A DNA stretch of 64,000 nt from Noviherbaspirillum galbum (GTDB lineage Bacteria; Pseudomonadota; Gammaproteobacteria; Burkholderiales; Burkholderiaceae_D): NCBI RefSeq assembly GCF_010974945.1, contig NZ_JAAIVB010000085.1, positions 124,001-188,000 on the forward strand, read 5' to 3'. The position numbers and the translations under genes are program-made. Below the pieces are notes generated by a model that searched no databases, was not told the DNA's origin, and was given only the letters and a program-made list of their open reading frames with translations. Every line of letters starts with the position of its first letter. The first letter of the stretch is position 1. Shown here piece after piece: positions 35,786-44,926 of the stretch.

Positions 35786-37212
35786 TGCAATCCCGGCCCA
35801 TCATCCGACTCGCGGACATCTTCCAGCACCCCGCGACCCTGTTCGCCGCGGTCCTGCTGGGCGGATGGACCGGCGTGCTGTTCCCGGGCGGGATCTCGCT
35901 GATGCTGGGCATGTCCACCCTTTACCTGTCGCTGATCCAGATGGCTTCCCTGCCATTCGTCGTGCTGGCGGTATTCTTTGGCTTGCAGCGATTGTCTTCC
36001 ATGCCGGGCAGCGGACGAAGGCTGCTGCTCCTGCTCCTGATGTCGATGTTTGCCATGCTGGTTTGCTCGGCCCTCGGCATGATCGTCGCCAGCCTGGTGT
36101 CGGCCGGGTCGGGTTTGTCGGTGGACGACGCCAGGGTGCTCGGCGGCTTCGCGCTCAAGTCAGAGTCGCAATTCATGATGTCGTTGCGGGAGCCGGGCAA
36201 CGATGGCATGGACCTGTGGTCGGCGGCGTCCATCGTTCCCGACAACTTTTATTCCGTGCTGGCGGCGGGCTCGCTGCCGGCGATCATGATCGGCGTCATC
36301 GCCTTCGGCATCGCGGTATCCGTGCAGAATCCGGCAACTTCGTCGCATTTGACCAACATCCTCGAGGGCGTGTACCGCGCGCTCGAAACGCTGGTGAATC
36401 GGTTCAATGCCTTGCTGCCGGCCGCCGCGTTCGTGCTTGCCGCGGCGGCGACCAGTACCGCCGGCATCGAGGTCCTGGTCCTGTTGCGGGGCTTTCTCGT
36501 CACCTTCGTCGGCGCCACCGCGCTGGTTGGCGCACTGGCGGTCAGCGCCATCGCCTGGCGCCTGAAACGGTCGCCGTGGGATGTCATGGTGGCATTGCGG
36601 GAACCGGTTACGGTGTGCCTGTTTTCTCCGGTCGGAATCGCCGCCGTGCCCGGCTTCATCCACAGCATGAGCGTCCGGCTCGGCTTCAGCCGCGGCCTGG
36701 TGGAGTTGTATTCGCCGATCGCCCCGGTTTTCATCAAGGCCGGGGAAGCCTTGTTCTTTTCCGTTCTTGCCATCTTCCTTGCCAACCTGTATGGGCATCC
36801 GCTGAGCCTTGGCGAGGCCAGCATGCTGTGCATCTTGTCCTGGGTCGCGGCGCTGCTGTCGGTCGGCGTCTACGGCGTCAAGTCGGTGGTGCTGGGGACG
36901 TTCGTGATGAGTTCGCTCGGCTTGCCGCTGGAAGCCGTACTTCCGGTTTTTATTCTTCTTGAAAGTATCTGCGAGGGTGCGCGCAATCTGCTGTCGTTCC
37001 TCGTGTCGTCCGCACTATTTGCGCTCGTGTCTGATGGACTGTATATTAATGACGGGCAAGTTTCTGAGCCTTGGCGCGCCTTCTCCATCACGCTGACGTT
37101 GGAGCGGAAGCAGGTAGTTTTTGGATCAATCCTGTTGGCGGTTGCATTACTGACGGTGTTCTGCGCCGGAATCGGATTCGGCTTGCGCAGAGCCCTTCCG
37201 CTGGTCCTGTAG
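35782..37212 (+). CDS. DAACS-like membrane protein, second divergent copy
   Basis: A 476-residue homologue of the preceding carrier, more diverged. Shared features are LSLIQMASLPFVVLAVFFGL, ASIVPDNFYSVLAAGSLPAI, MIGVIAFGIAVSVQ and the segment 8 remnant LESICEGARNLLSFLV. By comparison with GltPh from memory, hairpin 1 reads SPVGIAAVP, NMDGT reads IKAGEA, and segment 8 has Glu for Asp390 and Asp394, Arg kept, and Ser for Asn401. It also has a longer C-terminus with an extra hydrophobic segment (VVFGSILLAVALLTVFCAGI). The start at 35782 (ATGATG) overlaps the first copy. The pair may be a heteromer or a sensor. Confidence 0.78.
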   Translation: MMQSRPIIRLADIFQHPATLFAAVLLGGWTGVLFPGGISLMLGMSTLYLSLIQMASLPFVVLAVFFGLQRLSSMPGSGRRLLLLLLMSMFAMLVCSALGMIVASLVSAGSGLSVDDARVLGGFALKSESQFMMSLREPGNDGMDLWSAASIVPDNFYSVLAAGSLPAIMIGVIAFGIAVSVQNPATSSHLTNILEGVYRALETLVNRFNALLPAAAFVLAAAATSTAGIEVLVLLRGFLVTFVGATALVGALAVSAIAWRLKRSPWDVMVALREPVTVCLFSPVGIAAVPGFIHSMSVRLGFSRGLVELYSPIAPVFIKAGEALFFSVLAIFLANLYGHPLSLGEASMLCILSWVAALLSVGVYGVKSVVLGTFVMSSLGLPLEAVLPVFILLESICEGARNLLSFLVSSALFALVSDGLYINDGQVSEPWRAFSITLTLERKQVVFGSILLAVALLTVFCAGIGFGLRRALPLVL

Positions 37213-37296
37213 AGGCCCGTCGATGCAACGGCAAACACATCCAACTGATGGAATGGAATATGTTCTTGGCGACGTACATGGTGTCGGGGGCCGGTC

Positions 37297-37857
37297 ATGA
37301 ACCAGCGGCGCATTGAATCGACGGGCCGGCAACCGCATCCGGCGCGCTGCTTGCGGCCGCTGCTTGCCGCGTGCCTCATCGTTGCGCTTTCCGGCTGCGG
37401 CGCGCTCAACAGCGTCGTGGCGGGCACCCGTTCGCTGATCGGGCTCGATCCCAAGCCGGTTGAACCGGACTGGAAGTCCGTTGCCATCGCCGCGGCGGAC
37501 GACGCCAATGCCAATAGCGCTGTCGCGGTAGACCTGGTCCTGATCAAGGATAAAGCGGTGCTCGACAGCCTCGTGACGATGCCTGCCGCGAAGTGGTTTT
37601 CCTCGCGAAACGAGCTTCAGCGCACCTTCCCCGAAGCCTTCACGGTATATCAATACGAGCTCGTGCCGACCCAGGCCGTGCAGCTGGATGCCAAGAGCTA
37701 CGGCAAGGAACGCGCCTGGGCGGCATTCGTCTTTGCCAACTATGCCTCGCCCGGCGAACATCGCGCCCGGCTGCTGCTCAACAACTCCGGATACTCGGTG
37801 CGGCTGAATGCGCAGAGTTTCACGATCAATGAATTCAAGACTGGGCCCGCGCAGTAG
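37297..37857 (+). CDS. tssJ: T6SS outer-membrane lipoprotein TssJ
   Basis: A 186-residue lipoprotein of the TssJ-L-M membrane complex. A lipoprotein signal with lipobox ALSGC ends at about residue 34, after the hydrophobic run LLAACLIVALSG. The mature part has DLVLIKDKAVLDSLVTMPA, KWFSSRNELQRTFP, and an edge strand motif YELVPTQAVQLD typical of TssJ. The gene begins the second half of the T6SS set, 84 bases after the second carrier. Confidence 0.92.
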   Translation: MNQRRIESTGRQPHPARCLRPLLAACLIVALSGCGALNSVVAGTRSLIGLDPKPVEPDWKSVAIAAADDANANSAVAVDLVLIKDKAVLDSLVTMPAAKWFSSRNELQRTFPEAFTVYQYELVPTQAVQLDAKSYGKERAWAAFVFANYASPGEHRARLLLNNSGYSVRLNAQSFTINEFKTGPAQ

Positions 37858-37871
37858 GATATGGAAAGTTC

Positions 37872-39197
37872 ATGACATCTCTTCGACTCACGGACCGCAT
37901 CCAGTGGCATGAAGGCATGCTGCTGACGCCTCAGCATTTTCAGCAGGAAGGCGCGCGCGTCGACGCCCTTATTGCATGGCAGTCGCTCGCCACCCAACCC
38001 TATGGATGGGGCGTGCGCAATCTCTCGATCGACGAATCGCTCCTGACCACCGGGCTGCTGCGCATCCTGTCCATCGATGCCATCTTACCGAACGGCATGG
38101 CCGCGAGCTTTGATGTAGAGCAATCGGCCGGCCGCTCGCTGGAGCTTGACCTGTCGGCATGGGCAGCCGACATGGAGACCGGGGATGTCTCCGTTTATCT
38201 CGTGGTCGGCAGAACCCGCTCGCAGCGCGTGCCCGGCCAGCCAGCCATGTTCTGCGGCACCGAGGGTGCGATGGTGGAGGACGAAGTGTCCGAAGCCATG
38301 GCGGCGGACATTCCGCGCATGGCGGTCAATCTTTCGCTGGCCGCCGGACCGGCGCCGGCCGCCGCTTACGTGTCGCTGCGCCTCATGACCGTGCGCAAGG
38401 ACAACGAGATCGTGCGGCGCGGCGAGGCGCTGCCGCCCATGCTGGAAGTGCCCCTGTCCTCATCATTGCGGCAGCGCGCCCAGACCCTCGCGTCGCACAT
38501 GCGAAGCAAGGCCGTCTTCCTCGCGCGCCAGACCGCATCGCCGTCTTCCCGCCTCGAGGACCGGCTGACAATCCTTGAACAGAAAACACGCCTGTCTAGC
38601 CTGATCCTGCAACTGCCGGTGCTCGAAGCCGTGCTGCGTTGCCCGGTGGTGCAGCCCGTACCCCTGTTCCTGGCGCTCTGCGCCCAGCTCGGACCGCTCG
38701 CGACCCTGCGTCCCGGCGCGGTGCCGATCCTGCCTCCGGCCTATGATCATGCCGATCCCGCACCGGCCTTCGATGCCGTGCTGAATGCCCTGTCGGAACT
38801 GGTCGACGAAGTCAGCCAGGAATGGAAGACCAGTACCTTCGGCTTCGATGGCCAGGCCTTCTCCCTGACGATGCAGCCGGACTGGGTGGGCGCGCGCCTG
38901 GTGATCGGCCTGCGCGGACACGCCGAGCGCGAGCTGGCGCAATGGATGGCGGGCGCCGTCATCGGCTCCAAGACCGTCTGGACGTCGCTGACCGACCGCC
39001 GGGTGCTGGGCGCGGCACGCCGGCGCATCGACGATGCGCCGGAGCTGGGCCTGCGTTCGAGCGCCGGGTACACCCTCTTCAGCATCGAGGTGTCGGAACA
39101 GTTCATCGTCGCCGACCAGCCGCTGATGATCAGCAACGCCAACGAAAGTACGCTTGCCCAACGTCCGCACGAAGTGGTGCTGTTCATTAAAGGCTGA
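37872..39197 (+). CDS. tssK: T6SS baseplate connector TssK
   Basis: A 441-residue TssK, which links the baseplate to the membrane complex. The N-terminus has the hallmark IQWHEGMLLTPQHFQQEGAR. VVGRTRSQRVPG and the C-terminal SAGYTLFSIEVSEQFIVAD are typical. Length is normal. Its stop overlaps the tssL start (TGATG). Confidence 0.96.
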   Translation: MTSLRLTDRIQWHEGMLLTPQHFQQEGARVDALIAWQSLATQPYGWGVRNLSIDESLLTTGLLRILSIDAILPNGMAASFDVEQSAGRSLELDLSAWAADMETGDVSVYLVVGRTRSQRVPGQPAMFCGTEGAMVEDEVSEAMAADIPRMAVNLSLAAGPAPAAAYVSLRLMTVRKDNEIVRRGEALPPMLEVPLSSSLRQRAQTLASHMRSKAVFLARQTASPSSRLEDRLTILEQKTRLSSLILQLPVLEAVLRCPVVQPVPLFLALCAQLGPLATLRPGAVPILPPAYDHADPAPAFDAVLNALSELVDEVSQEWKTSTFGFDGQAFSLTMQPDWVGARLVIGLRGHAERELAQWMAGAVIGSKTVWTSLTDRRVLGAARRRIDDAPELGLRSSAGYTLFSIEVSEQFIVADQPLMISNANESTLAQRPHEVVLFIKG

Positions 39198-40018
39198 TGA
39201 CCGTGCAATCCAATACCGCTCCCCACAGCCCGTCGCCGCGTCTTCAACTCGGCTTTGCCGGCAGCACGATCAATGAAGGCACCGACCTTGCCTCGACCCA
39301 GTTTCGCGACTTCTTCGATATGCTGTCGCGTCTCGCGCAGTCGGCCAGCCAGGTTGGCGAGGCGGACGCCAAGTCGGCGGCCGAGTCGTTCAGCGGCCAG
39401 CTATGCCAATTGATCGAGCTGCAGACGCTGGAGGCGAGGCGCATCGGCGGCAAGGCGGGGATCGAGCCGGAGGTCCAGGGGCGCTTCCTGAAAGCGGCGC
39501 TGGCCGACGAGATCATGCTCAATACCGACTGGGCGGGACGCGCCTACTGGCACCATGTCCTGATCGAAGCGACCTTGTTCAAGACCAGCTTTGCCGGTGA
39601 ACGGGTGTTCCAGGACCTGGACCAGTTGCTGAGCGAGCGCGAAGCCTCGCGGCGCAGCGTCGGACGCCTTTACCTCTATCTATTGTCCCTCGGGTTCCAG
39701 GGACGCTACCGCGGTGCGGCCGGACAGGCAAAGATCGCCGAATACCGGCGCGAACTCTTCCAGTTCATCTACATGCGGCCGGCGGACATGAATGGACGCG
39801 ACCGGTCGCTGTCGGAGCAGCCGTATGCCAGCACCATGTCGCATCTTTCCGCCAAGCGGCTGCCGCGCATCAACCGCGTCGGCGTCCTCTTCCTGCTGGC
39901 GCTGCTGTTTCTGCTCGGCTTGTCCGAGCTGCTGTGGCTATGGCAGTCCTGGCCGGCGCGCGAGGCGCTCAGCGCCGGCGCCGGCACGGTCGCCGCGTCG
40001 CTCAACCCTCATCTCTGA
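39197..40018 (+). CDS. tssL: T6SS inner-membrane protein TssL (DotU-like)
   Basis: A 273-residue TssL. The cytoplasmic DotU domain has KAALADEIMLNTDWAGRAYW, FAGERVFQDLDQLLSER and LYLYLLSLGFQGRYRGAAG. One C-terminal membrane helix (GVLFLLALLFLLGLSELLWL) ends the protein. No peptidoglycan-binding domain is attached, so anchoring would depend on another protein. It precedes tssM by 15 bases. Confidence 0.96.
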   Translation: MTVQSNTAPHSPSPRLQLGFAGSTINEGTDLASTQFRDFFDMLSRLAQSASQVGEADAKSAAESFSGQLCQLIELQTLEARRIGGKAGIEPEVQGRFLKAALADEIMLNTDWAGRAYWHHVLIEATLFKTSFAGERVFQDLDQLLSEREASRRSVGRLYLYLLSLGFQGRYRGAAGQAKIAEYRRELFQFIYMRPADMNGRDRSLSEQPYASTMSHLSAKRLPRINRVGVLFLLALLFLLGLSELLWLWQSWPAREALSAGAGTVAASLNPHL

Positions 40019-40033
40019 CAGGCGGACAGCACC

Positions 40034-43000
40034 GTGTTGAACTTCTTGTCAGATAACACCGCCATCGTCACGCTGATCTGCCTCACCGTGGTCGTGCTGC
40101 TCCTGCTCGCCATCGTGATCTGGGCCGCCATGAAGGGCGCCGAGAAGCAGGACAAGCCGGCCGGACAGAAACCCCGCCTCATCAGCGCCGAGTCGCTCAA
40201 GCATTCCTTCCGGCTGGCGGTCGAACTGATCGAGAGCAATCTCGCCAGCCGCTCGGAGCGCTACGACCTGTCCTGGACCCTCATCCTCAACGAGGGCAGG
40301 GAAGGGCAGGAGTTGCCGCTGGTGCAGTCGGGCCTGCAAAGCGCGCTGAGCGCCGACACCACCTTGAGCACCGCCGCGCAAGGCATCAGCTGGAACTTCT
40401 TCGACAATGGCGTCGCGGTGCAGCTGCAGTCCGAGCAACTCGGTTCGTCCGACCCGGATGCCGCCGACAGTTCGAATACCTGGGACGATTTCCTCGGGCT
40501 GTGCCGCAGCTACCGGCCGGATCGCCCCTTCGATTCCATCGTCCTGTCCATTCCGGCCAGCCTTTTCCTCCAGTCCGATTCCGCGTCGCAGCTCGAGCTT
40601 GTCGCCCGCGCCAAGTCGATCCACCGCCGGCTCTGGCTGGCGCAAAACCGGCTTGCCCTGCGTTTCCCGATCTACCTCGTGATCGCGGGTTGCGAAGCCA
40701 TTCCGGGATTTGCCGCGTTTTCCGCCGCGCTGCCAGAGCCGATGCGCCGCTCCATGCTCGGCTGGTCGTCGCCCTACGAACTCGTCGCGCCCTTCCAGGC
40801 GCAATGGGTCGACGCGGCCATGAATGAAGTCGTACGCGCCGTCGCGGACACCTCCGCCGAGCTGTGCGCGCTCGAGTCCGGCGATTCCAACAGCGCAAGC
40901 TATTTCATGCTTGCCAACGACATCGACCGCCTGCGCGCCGGGCTCAAGCTGTTCACCGAAGAGCTGATGCGCCCAAGCGCTTACCATGAGCCCTTCCTGT
41001 TGCGCGGCATGTATTTCACCGGCGACTGCAGCCCGGCCGCGGCACTCGTCGCAGGCATGGGCGGCATGGGCGGCATGGGCAGCCCGGTGCTCAGCCTGCC
41101 GCTCAGCCAGGAAGGGGGCGACGCTGCGGCGGAGGCCGCCGAGGAAACGGCGCTATCGACATCGCAAGCCCTGGCATTGAGCCAGTCCAGCGCCTTGCCG
41201 GCATTCCTGCGCGACGTCTTCGAACGCAAGATCTTTGCCGAAGCCGGACTCGTTTCATCGTCAACCTCGCAACAGATGCGCCGGCCCGCGCTCGGCCGCG
41301 TTGCCCGCTGGACCATGATCGGCGTGCCGGCCGTCTGGGTGATCGGCATGGGCGTCGCCTCGTTCCAATTGCATGGACAGGTGCGGGACATCACCTCATC
41401 CCTCAACCGCCTGGAGCGCAGCTCGCGCGACGGCATGGAGGCGGCGCGCGACAACGTTGCCGACCCCGCGAAGAGCCGGCAACGCGCGATGGATGCGTTG
41501 ATGAACATCGAACGGATGGGAGCGGCCCACCTGCGTTCCGTCTTCCTTCCGGGTTCCTGGGCATGGATCGATGACTTGCACGCGCGCGTCCACCGCAAGC
41601 TGGAACAAGGCTTCGCCGACAACGCCTTCGATCCGATGCGCAGGGAAATCTTCAAGCGCGCGAGCCGCCTGACCGGCGTGCCGACCGATCCGGTGTCGGG
41701 CAACCTGATCGCCGGCGCGAGCTGCTCGTTGCCGTCGCAGTGGAACGACATGACGTTTGGCAAGCCGGTGGCGGCGCTCAACATCGAAGAGCTGCCGGAA
41801 TTCGGCGCCACCTTGCAGTATGTCGGGCAGATCGAAGAGCTCGACCAGGTGCTGCGCGCCATCGGCCGGCTCAAGGACGCCGACGACACGCCCTCCAGCG
41901 AGGACCTGGCGCTCGTGGTGCGCGTGCTGTTGGGCGCCGAGCTCAACGGCAATGCCACCCGTACGGCGGAACTGTTCCGGCAAGCGATCAAGGACACGCC
42001 GGCGCTCACGGTGAAGCCATTGCAGGAAGCGACGTCCTGCGCGCTCGACCTGGCGCTCAAAGCGACCTACGAGCGGCTGTTCGCCAACAATGCCTTGCTC
42101 AAGTCGGAGCAGACGATCGCGCGGAACATGACCGCATTGATGGACGTTGCGCCGGGAGCCTCGGACCCCGTCGCCACCATCGAGGCATGGCATTCCCTGC
42201 ACGACACCCTGCAGAAGCAGGAAGCGCTGCTCGGGTCCAACAAAGGGGCGTGGATGCGCAGCCGGACGCTCCACCTCGGCCAGGCGCACGATGCGCTCCT
42301 GCAGCGCGTGCAAGCCGTTCCTCTGCTCGGCAAGAATGTCGCCGCGGACGCGAAGACAAGGGCGGAAGATGGATTCGCCAAGTTCCAGGCCGCCTGGGAG
42401 GATACGCTGGCCGCGGACAAGTTTTCGCCGCTGATGGTGCAAGGCTTGACCTGGTCGGACACGTCGTCGTCGTGGGCGTTTTCACCAAGCCGCAAGGCCT
42501 TGCTGGACGCGCTGTCGGCGCTGCTGGCGCAGCCTTACATGAAGGTCAACCGGCTCAGCCGCATTCCCGACGTACCGGCTGGCGGCACCGTCACATGGAA
42601 CCGCAGCCGCCTCGACCAGGCGCTCGCGCTGGGCGACATGCGCAAGCGATTCCAGACCGACCTGATGACGCGCTTCCCGGTCATGCTGCAGGCGCCGGCC
42701 GCCAGGATGAACGATGCGGCGCTGGCGGAAGCCGCGCGCGACCTGTTGTCCCAGGCCTTCGTCGTCTCCGTCAATGAGATGCAGGCCCCAGCGGCCGATG
42801 CCGACCGCGCCCGCGCATTGCAGTTGCGCGCCTGGCTGCGCGAGCTGGGCGGGGAAAACGTCGCCGACAGCCTGTCGGCCGTCCTGGCCAAGGACGCCTT
42901 GTCCCGCCTGCAGGTGCTGGATGGCAGCTTCTCCCGTGCCGACATCTTCATGCCGCGCGACGTGGCCTTCCGCTCATGGACCGGGGAAAAGGCGCCGCTC

Positions 43001-44161
43001 GTGGATGCCTTCGGCGCCGTCGATGCATCGACCCTGGCTGGCTATGTCGCGCAGCAGGTGGCATTCGTGGATGCCGCCGGCAAGGAAGCGGAAGGGCTGT
43101 TGCCCCAGCTTGGCGCGGGCCAATCCGCCAATCCGCTCGTGGCCCGCTGGCAGGCGATCGTGGCTGACGTCGGCCGCTACCGGCTCAAGAGTCCGACCAG
43201 CAGCCTGATGATGCTCGAACAATTCATCCTCGCCGGATCGTCCGAGGTCGACGTGAAGAACTGCATGGACAAGCTGTCGTCGCGCACAGCCCAGCGCCGC
43301 GCGGCCGATCCCTTCTCCGAGCGCATGCAGTTGCTGCAGGCAGGCCTCTATACGCGCTGTCGTGAGATCAAGCAGACCGAGTTCCAGGAAGCCTGGACGC
43401 GGTTTTCGGAAGCCTTCAATCGCGACCTGTCGAACCGCTTCCCGTTCAGGCAGGTGAGCTTCGACCCGATGCAGAAAGGGAACGCCGCGGATGTCGAGGA
43501 AGTGGGACGGGTGTTGAAGCTGTTCGATCGCGCCCAGTCCATTTCGCTCGCGCCTGCCCGCGACGTTTCCCAGGGCGTGGCATCGGTCAAGCGCGCGGAA
43601 GAGCAGATGCAGCGTGTGCGCGAGTTTCTCGCACCGCTTTATCCGACCGAGGACAACCAGGTGCCGGGACTGGATCTGACGCCGGAATTCCGGGCCAATG
43701 CGGCCGCTGAAATCGACGGCAACAAGATCATCGACTGGTCCCTGACCGTGGGCGGGCAGACCATGAAGAACCGGGATCCGATGCGTCCGCTCCGCTGGGA
43801 GCCGGGCATGCCGATTACCCTGACCATGCGCGTCGCGCGCGATGGTCCGGTGATTCCCGCGGCGGACGCACTGCAAGGCGATCTCAGCGTGGAAGACCGC
43901 ACGGTGACTTACCGGTTCGACGATCAATGGGCCCTGCTCTCCTTGATGGCGGGGCACCGCGATGCCGAGTCTGGTTCGAGCGACGCCAGGGCGCAGTTGC
44001 TGAAATTCGAGTTCCCGCTGGTCACGAACATGGCAAACCCGGGTGCGCAGCCGCGCGCCTCGCGTGCGCGCGTCTACGTCAAGCTGGCGGTCAGTCCCGC
44101 CGGCAAGCGCGCGCCGCTGGCATGGCCGGGATCCTTCCCGGTGCGGGCGCCGACGTGGTAG
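40034..44161 (+). CDS. tssM: T6SS inner-membrane protein TssM (IcmF-like)
   Basis: A 1375-residue TssM with GTG start. Only one N-terminal membrane helix is visible (residues about 10-33), then a cytoplasmic domain, then a second helix at about 425-443 (WTMIGVPAVWVIGMGVASFQ) and a large periplasmic region, ending in the TssJ-binding beta domain (residues about 1200-1375). Most TssM proteins have two N-terminal helices and many have a P-loop. Here the expected Walker A place reads LNEGREGQELPLVQSG, with no GxxxxGKT. A Gly-Met repeat (GMGGMGGMGS) and an Ala/Glu patch lie near residues 338-380. FLRDVFERKIFAEAGL is a family block. Confidence 0.95.
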   Translation: MLNFLSDNTAIVTLICLTVVVLLLLAIVIWAAMKGAEKQDKPAGQKPRLISAESLKHSFRLAVELIESNLASRSERYDLSWTLILNEGREGQELPLVQSGLQSALSADTTLSTAAQGISWNFFDNGVAVQLQSEQLGSSDPDAADSSNTWDDFLGLCRSYRPDRPFDSIVLSIPASLFLQSDSASQLELVARAKSIHRRLWLAQNRLALRFPIYLVIAGCEAIPGFAAFSAALPEPMRRSMLGWSSPYELVAPFQAQWVDAAMNEVVRAVADTSAELCALESGDSNSASYFMLANDIDRLRAGLKLFTEELMRPSAYHEPFLLRGMYFTGDCSPAAALVAGMGGMGGMGSPVLSLPLSQEGGDAAAEAAEETALSTSQALALSQSSALPAFLRDVFERKIFAEAGLVSSSTSQQMRRPALGRVARWTMIGVPAVWVIGMGVASFQLHGQVRDITSSLNRLERSSRDGMEAARDNVADPAKSRQRAMDALMNIERMGAAHLRSVFLPGSWAWIDDLHARVHRKLEQGFADNAFDPMRREIFKRASRLTGVPTDPVSGNLIAGASCSLPSQWNDMTFGKPVAALNIEELPEFGATLQYVGQIEELDQVLRAIGRLKDADDTPSSEDLALVVRVLLGAELNGNATRTAELFRQAIKDTPALTVKPLQEATSCALDLALKATYERLFANNALLKSEQTIARNMTALMDVAPGASDPVATIEAWHSLHDTLQKQEALLGSNKGAWMRSRTLHLGQAHDALLQRVQAVPLLGKNVAADAKTRAEDGFAKFQAAWEDTLAADKFSPLMVQGLTWSDTSSSWAFSPSRKALLDALSALLAQPYMKVNRLSRIPDVPAGGTVTWNRSRLDQALALGDMRKRFQTDLMTRFPVMLQAPAARMNDAALAEAARDLLSQAFVVSVNEMQAPAADADRARALQLRAWLRELGGENVADSLSAVLAKDALSRLQVLDGSFSRADIFMPRDVAFRSWTGEKAPLVDAFGAVDASTLAGYVAQQVAFVDAAGKEAEGLLPQLGAGQSANPLVARWQAIVADVGRYRLKSPTSSLMMLEQFILAGSSEVDVKNCMDKLSSRTAQRRAADPFSERMQLLQAGLYTRCREIKQTEFQEAWTRFSEAFNRDLSNRFPFRQVSFDPMQKGNAADVEEVGRVLKLFDRAQSISLAPARDVSQGVASVKRAEEQMQRVREFLAPLYPTEDNQVPGLDLTPEFRANAAAEIDGNKIIDWSLTVGGQTMKNRDPMRPLRWEPGMPITLTMRVARDGPVIPAADALQGDLSVEDRTVTYRFDDQWALLSLMAGHRDAESGSSDARAQLLKFEFPLVTNMANPGAQPRASRARVYVKLAVSPAGKRAPLAWPGSFPVRAPTW

Positions 44162-44237
44162 GCATGCGCGCCGGCGAACCAGCCTTCGGGCAGGATCGCC
44201 GTTAGCAATAAAAATTGAATGGTGAAAGTTGAATCGT

Positions 44238-44906
44238 ATGTCTTCCCGCGCGCCGCAAGCCAAAGTTCGGATCGCCGTTTTTGGCAGTTTCTATCGTGGC
44301 TTTCATGTCCTGAGCGAGCTTCTCAAGGGGCCGGTTTCAAAAATGGTCCAGGTGGTCGGCGTGGCGACCGACGACGTCTCGTCGTCCTTCGTCAGCCGCG
44401 AACGCCGCGTCTGGAATTATCCGCATACCCGGACGGAAGAAATCATGGTGGAGCGCCTCGCCCAAGTGCACCGCATTCCGGTCTACAAGGAGCGGGTGAA
44501 GACGGAGGCGTTCTACGACATCTACGAGAATGCGTGGCGGCCCGATGTCTGCATCGCCGCGACTTTCGGGCAGCGCATCAATGCGCGCCTGCACCAGTAT
44601 CCGGGCATGGGTTTCTACAATCTGCATCCCTGCATCAACGATGGCTGGCCGTCGCAGTATGCCGGTCCGAATCCGTTCCAGGCCCTGCTGGACAATAAAT
44701 CGGACCATGCGGTGATCGCCATGCATGAAGTCGACGATGGATTCGATACCGGCAGATTGATCGCCCTCTCCGAAAAAATCTATTTCCCGCCCGAGGCGAC
44801 GGTCATCGACCTGCATAAATCGTCGTCGCCGATCGCGGCCCGGTTCTTTGCGCTGGAACTGGGCAAGCTGATCGCCGCGCGCGAGGTCGCTCATGCAATG
44901 GAATAG
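44238..44906 (+). CDS. Formyltransferase-like protein inside the T6SS operon
   Basis: A 222-residue protein with the fold signature of formyltransferases that use 10-formyl-tetrahydrofolate (GART/Fmt family): RIAVFGSFYRGFHVLSELL at the start, DVCIAATFGQRIN, and GFYNLHPCINDGWPSQYAGP. The catalytic set Asn128, His130 and Asp170 (in VDDGFDTGRL) appears intact. A C-terminal tRNA-binding domain such as that of Fmt is absent. The ATG at 44238 is used; an in-frame TTG at 44229 is possible. It lies 76 bases after tssM and 20 before tssA. An enzyme that formylates an amino sugar or amino acid would fit the fold. Why it sits here is unknown. Confidence 0.8.
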   Translation: MSSRAPQAKVRIAVFGSFYRGFHVLSELLKGPVSKMVQVVGVATDDVSSSFVSRERRVWNYPHTRTEEIMVERLAQVHRIPVYKERVKTEAFYDIYENAWRPDVCIAATFGQRINARLHQYPGMGFYNLHPCINDGWPSQYAGPNPFQALLDNKSDHAVIAMHEVDDGFDTGRLIALSEKIYFPPEATVIDLHKSSSPIAARFFALELGKLIAAREVAHAME

Positions 44907-44926
44907 CGCGCGCGGCCTTCACTCCT

